Source: Clostridia bacterium
GTDB lineage: Bacteria > Bacillota > Clostridia > Christensenellales > Borkfalkiaceae
Reading direction: 5' to 3'
DNA length: 64,000 bases
Assembly (NCBI GenBank): GCA_017398825.1
Contig: JAFQEV010000020.1
Span: forward strand, 1 to 64,000
Part shown: positions 60,545 through 64,000 of the stretch, piece after piece
Position numbering within the stretch: the stretch's first letter is position 1
How the letters are laid out: each line of letters opens with the position of its first letter
Translations under genes and position numbers: made by a program
The notes under the pieces: model-generated
Database searches by the model: none
Told to the model about the DNA's origin: nothing
Seen by the model: only the letters and a program-made list of their open reading frames with translations

Positions 60545-63142
60545 ATGAAAGTTATTAAAAGAAATGCAATTATCGTTTTTTTAGTAGCCCTTTTTACTTT
60601 TCTTGCGTTAGGCGTTCTAACATTAACTAGCAAAGGCGCAAAGGCGGAAGAGTTAAGCGGTTTTTCTGTTTCAGAATACGCCACAGTTGAAACGGATAGC
60701 AACGGGGATAAACTCTTAAAGTTTAAAACAACCGTTGGAAGTGATTTTTTAAGTGATAGCTCTTCTTCAGTTTATTCGTTTGGAACGATTATATATCCTA
60801 CCGCTAACGGCGATATAGATAATAGTAAAACGCCGTTTGAAAACAAAGAGGCGCTTGACGGCGTTAATATTATAGCAACGAGTTCTGGTAAGATAACCGA
60901 GGGCTTTACTTATAATGCAAGCATTTTATTTGATAAAGAAACGCTTACCTCTTGGGTTTTATCTAAAAAACCAGAACTTGAGGGTGATGAAGAAGGGTTA
61001 GCGACCGCGCTTTCAAAGGTTTATGAAAACCTTTACGCTAAAAACTTTACTGCAGTATCTTACGCAGTAACCGATAACGGCGTTATTTATTCGAGCAATC
61101 AATCAACTTCGGCGACCTCAAGTCTTGAATATTCAACCGAAGGCGTTGTTTATTTTCTTTATAAAGATTACGCTGTTGTTGCGGCTTACTTTGGAAAAAG
61201 TAAAGATATTGTAATTGCAAGCCAATATAAGGGATATCCAGTAACGACAATCAGTGAAAGTTTTTGCGGGCTTCAAGATGAAGTTTCGTCGATTGGAAGT
61301 TTAACAATACCAAGCAGTGTTACTACTATAGAGCGGGGTGCTTTTGGTCTTATTGAGTCGATAGAAAAAGTAAATTATATGGGAACGGTCGACCAATGGG
61401 CTCAAATAGATTTTGGTGACAAGTTTTCAAACCCGCTATATTACACTGAAACTAAAAATCTTTATATAAACGACGTATTAGTAACGGAGGTTAACCTTAC
61501 TTCAGCAACAAAAATGTCTATTTACGCGTTTTATGACTGTGACTCAATCACGAGTGTTGCGATAGGTGGAGGTATAACGAGTATAGGTGATGACGCGTTT
61601 AATGGCTGTGATTCAATTACGGATGTTATGATAGGTGATAGTGTAACGAGTATAGGAGATGGTGCGTTCCAAAGGTGTTATCGGCTCACTACTGTAACTT
61701 TTGGGGAAAATAGTCAATTAACGAGTATAGGAGATGGTGCATTCTATAATTGTGCTTCACTCGCGAAGTTAATTATTCCTGAGAGAGTAACTAGCATAGG
61801 AAAATATGCGTTTGAATATTGCTTTTCACTTACGAGTATAATCATACCGGATAGTGTAGTAAGCATAGGAAAAAGAGCGCTCAATAAGTGTGATTCACTT
61901 GCGGATATAGAGGTTGGCAATAACAACAATATATATAAATCCGTGGGTGGGAGTTTATATAGCAAAGAGGGGTTTACTTTAATCCAATACGCTTTAGGCA
62001 GAATGGATAGCAGTTTTACAATTCCCGACGGTGTATCTAATATAGCAGTTGGAGCGTTCGCTTATAGCGAGTTCCTTACGAGTGTTACGATAGGAAACGA
62101 TGTAAAAAGCATAGAGAAAGAAGCATTCTATAATTGCAGTTCGCTTGTTACGGTAGCGTTTGAAGATAATAGCCAATTAACAAGTATAGGTGATTATGCG
62201 TTCTCCGATTGCAGTAAACTTGCGAGTATAGAAATACCGAGTGGCGTAACCAGTATAGACAACTATGCGTTCTGTGAATGCAGTTCACTTGCTGCGGTAG
62301 CGTTTGAAGATAATAGCCAATTAACAAGTATAGGTGATTATGCGTTCGAACTTTGTAGTTTACTTACAAGCATAGAAATACCGAGCAGCGTAATCAGTAT
62401 AGGTGATAGTGCGTTTGAATATTGCAGTTCACTTATGAGCATAGACATACCAAATAGCGTAACAAGTATAGGTTATGAGGCGTTTAATAATTGCCGTTCA
62501 CTCAAGTATAACGTAAAAGATAATCTTGAGTATTTAGGCAATAGTGAAAATCTTTATTTATATTTAGCAGATACAACTTCAATCTATATAACAAGTGCGA
62601 CCATTGATAATAATTGTAGATTTATAGGTGATTGGGCGTTCTATGGTTGCGATTCACTTACGAGCATAGAAATACCAAATAGTGTAACAAGTATAGGCTC
62701 TGAGGTGTTCGCTTATTGTGATTCACTTGCTTATAACGTAAAAGATAATCTTAAATATTTGGGCAACAGCGTAAATCCTTATTTGTATTTAGTGGATATA
62801 ACTTCAACTGATATTACAAGTGTCACTATTGATGATAATTGTAGATTTATAGGCTGGAAGGCTTTCTATAATTGCTATTCACTTGAAAGTATAAAAATAC
62901 CCGATAGCGTAGTAAGTATAAGTTCCTATGCATTCTATAATTGCTCGTCACTTACAAGCATCACAATACCTGACGGCGTAAAGAGTATAGGTTATGAGGC
63001 GTTCCGTTACTGCGGTTCACTTGAAACAATAGAATTTGAAGGAACTGTTGCTCAATGGAACGAAATAGAAAAAAGTTATACTTGGAACGATGGCGTTCCG
63101 GCAACGAAGGTTATTTGCTCGGACGGAGAAGTTGAGTTATAA
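60545..63142 (+). CDS. BspA-type leucine-rich-repeat surface protein
   Basis: 865 residues from ATG 60545 (TGAGG 7 nt upstream; another ATG at 60539). Signal peptide at residues ~1-32 (IIVFLVALFTFLALGVLTL, then AKA-E). After a ~190-residue N-terminal domain come about 17 LRR_5 repeats of the form SVTSIGxxAFxxCxSLxxIxIP, ending with a repeat carrying VAQWNEIE. No LPXTG or membrane tail is seen, so anchoring is unclear. Such proteins mediate adhesion or interaction with host or food particles. Part of an operon with the peptide gene and the following secreted protein. Confidence 0.9.
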   Translation: MKVIKRNAIIVFLVALFTFLALGVLTLTSKGAKAEELSGFSVSEYATVETDSNGDKLLKFKTTVGSDFLSDSSSSVYSFGTIIYPTANGDIDNSKTPFENKEALDGVNIIATSSGKITEGFTYNASILFDKETLTSWVLSKKPELEGDEEGLATALSKVYENLYAKNFTAVSYAVTDNGVIYSSNQSTSATSSLEYSTEGVVYFLYKDYAVVAAYFGKSKDIVIASQYKGYPVTTISESFCGLQDEVSSIGSLTIPSSVTTIERGAFGLIESIEKVNYMGTVDQWAQIDFGDKFSNPLYYTETKNLYINDVLVTEVNLTSATKMSIYAFYDCDSITSVAIGGGITSIGDDAFNGCDSITDVMIGDSVTSIGDGAFQRCYRLTTVTFGENSQLTSIGDGAFYNCASLAKLIIPERVTSIGKYAFEYCFSLTSIIIPDSVVSIGKRALNKCDSLADIEVGNNNNIYKSVGGSLYSKEGFTLIQYALGRMDSSFTIPDGVSNIAVGAFAYSEFLTSVTIGNDVKSIEKEAFYNCSSLVTVAFEDNSQLTSIGDYAFSDCSKLASIEIPSGVTSIDNYAFCECSSLAAVAFEDNSQLTSIGDYAFELCSLLTSIEIPSSVISIGDSAFEYCSSLMSIDIPNSVTSIGYEAFNNCRSLKYNVKDNLEYLGNSENLYLYLADTTSIYITSATIDNNCRFIGDWAFYGCDSLTSIEIPNSVTSIGSEVFAYCDSLAYNVKDNLKYLGNSVNPYLYLVDITSTDITSVTIDDNCRFIGWKAFYNCYSLESIKIPDSVVSISSYAFYNCSSLTSITIPDGVKSIGYEAFRYCGSLETIEFEGTVAQWNEIEKSYTWNDGVPATKVICSDGEVEL

Positions 63143-63160
63143 AAACGAAAGGAGAGATTT

Positions 63161-64000
63161 ATGAAAAAAAGAGCAGTTGCAACGCTCGTTTGCTTAATTA
63201 TGATTGCCGTTGCGTGCTTTATGGCGCTTGACTTTGATAAAGTCAAAGCGGGTAAAGGCGTAGGAAAGAGCGCATCTATCGAAACGCTCGACGAGGTTGG
63301 CGAATTGTTAGCGTACGTGGACGCGCCGAGCCAAAATTTTGAAAGCGCTACGATTGAACTCAATATCGTTTCATCTATGCTTAGTAGAGCCACGCTTCGA
63401 AACACTTACGGTAGCGGTCACGGTGGTGGTTTAAACGAAGAAGAATATCCTCAATATAGCGAATCTACAGTCAAAGACGGCAAACTCACGCTTTGCTATA
63501 CTAAAAATAGCAAGTATTATCATTTTTTAGGAAAATTAGACGAAGTTACCGAATTAGATATTGAGATATATATCGACCTTAAAGGTACTTTTATTAGGTT
63601 TAACTCTTTAAGTGGCGATATGAGTTCTAGTTTTGGTGAAATCGGCGAGGCGCTATTTAATAAATGGATTGTACTTCCTAGTTATAGTCAGGTTTTTAGT
63701 TCTTACGTCAGTCAAGTTAAAGCGGTTTTAAATCAAATGAGAAGCCTTGGAAATTTAATGGTGATAGGCGAACTTGATTTTAGAAAATCAATGGGCAAGT
63801 ATTCGCTTGACGAGGATAACGCGATTGAATTTTATAAAAAGAGCTTTGGTCGTTTAGTTAACGTGAATAGGCTGAAAGACAGTGATTTTAGAAAGGCTAA
63901 ATGCACCTTGGATATAAAAAACGACAATCAAATATTAGGTGAAATGCAGTGCGTAACTAAAATGGAACTTAAAGACCAAATATCGGACTACAAAGTATAC
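63161..64000 (+). CDS. Secreted protein of unknown function (cut by window edge)
   Basis: ATG 63161 with GGAG 7 nt upstream, 18 nt after the BspA-type stop; 280 codons open to the right edge. N-terminal signal-like segment (KKRAVATLVCLIMIAVACFMAL). The rest is soluble and polar (TLDEVGELLAYVDAPSQNFES, LGKLDEVTELDIEIYIDLKG, FRKSMGKYSLDEDNAIEFYK). No family is recognised. Operon position suggests a partner of the LRR surface protein. Confidence 0.75.
   Translation, partial: MKKRAVATLVCLIMIAVACFMALDFDKVKAGKGVGKSASIETLDEVGELLAYVDAPSQNFESATIELNIVSSMLSRATLRNTYGSGHGGGLNEEEYPQYSESTVKDGKLTLCYTKNSKYYHFLGKLDEVTELDIEIYIDLKGTFIRFNSLSGDMSSSFGEIGEALFNKWIVLPSYSQVFSSYVSQVKAVLNQMRSLGNLMVIGELDFRKSMGKYSLDEDNAIEFYKKSFGRLVNVNRLKDSDFRKAKCTLDIKNDNQILGEMQCVTKMELKDQISDYKVY

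Overview
This window looks like a piece of the replication-origin region of a low-GC, anaerobic, Clostridia-type Firmicute, probably a gut or rumen lineage. Evidence: dnaN-rpmH-rnpA-yidD-yidC-khpB and ftsH-parA-parB with two parS palindromes, plus yyaC, Rex, a Cys T-box, QueT, an ECF S component and oxygen-independent iron-sulfur flavoenzymes. dnaA, mnmE and mnmG are not in the window.

Layout. (1) 1-5.9 kb is a carbohydrate-type segment: a LysR C-terminus, a DUF4965/glutaminase-A-like enzyme divergent from an AraC regulator, and a GH2 beta-glucuronidase-like enzyme. It ends at an initiator tRNA and has GATC sites at about 15 times the density of the rest, so it is either a transferred island or a contig join. 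(2) 6.1-14.2 kb holds housekeeping genes (SDR, tilS, pepV-like, radC-like, gltX, SLOG, rsmG). (3) 14.2-27.1 kb is the origin region, with a candidate oriC between rsmG and dnaN and the ParABS set. (4) 27-35.7 kb carries a DUF2156-GNAT fusion, queT behind a structured leader, rex, serS, a Cys T-box with cysE-cysS, and an acyltransferase with a zinc ribbon.

(5) 35.9-49.3 kb is the centrepiece. A perfect Rex operator precedes a malate/lactate dehydrogenase gene. It is followed by class II fumarase and an unbroken run hdrB-hdrC-hdrA-flxD-flxC-flxB-flxA-frdB-frdA, then an aspartate:alanine-exchanger-family transporter (the family that includes succinate exporter SucE). I read this as a cytosolic NADH-fed, HdrABC-FlxABCD (electron-bifurcating type) complex joined to a soluble fumarate reductase: oxaloacetate to malate to fumarate to succinate, then export, with reduced ferredoxin as a possible second product. 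No membrane anchor subunit is present. The coupling is inference; the gene content and active-site residues are read directly.

(6) 49.4-64 kb: glyA, two tandem MATE pumps, a GmhA-like isomerase, a DUF4432 protein, a cobalamin riboswitch with a DUF4430 lipoprotein and ECF S component, an AraC regulator divergent from two NagB-like paralogues (one with lost catalytic residues), and an XRE regulator divergent from a 43-residue peptide gene, a BspA-type leucine-rich-repeat surface protein and a further secreted protein cut by the window edge.

Two non-coding patterns stand out: a family of about 110-bp repeats abutting stop codons (after mdh, frdA, glyA and the second nagB-like gene), and two arrays of tiny hairpins with different stems but one constant ATATAAC linker, placed before fumC and before the transporter gene.
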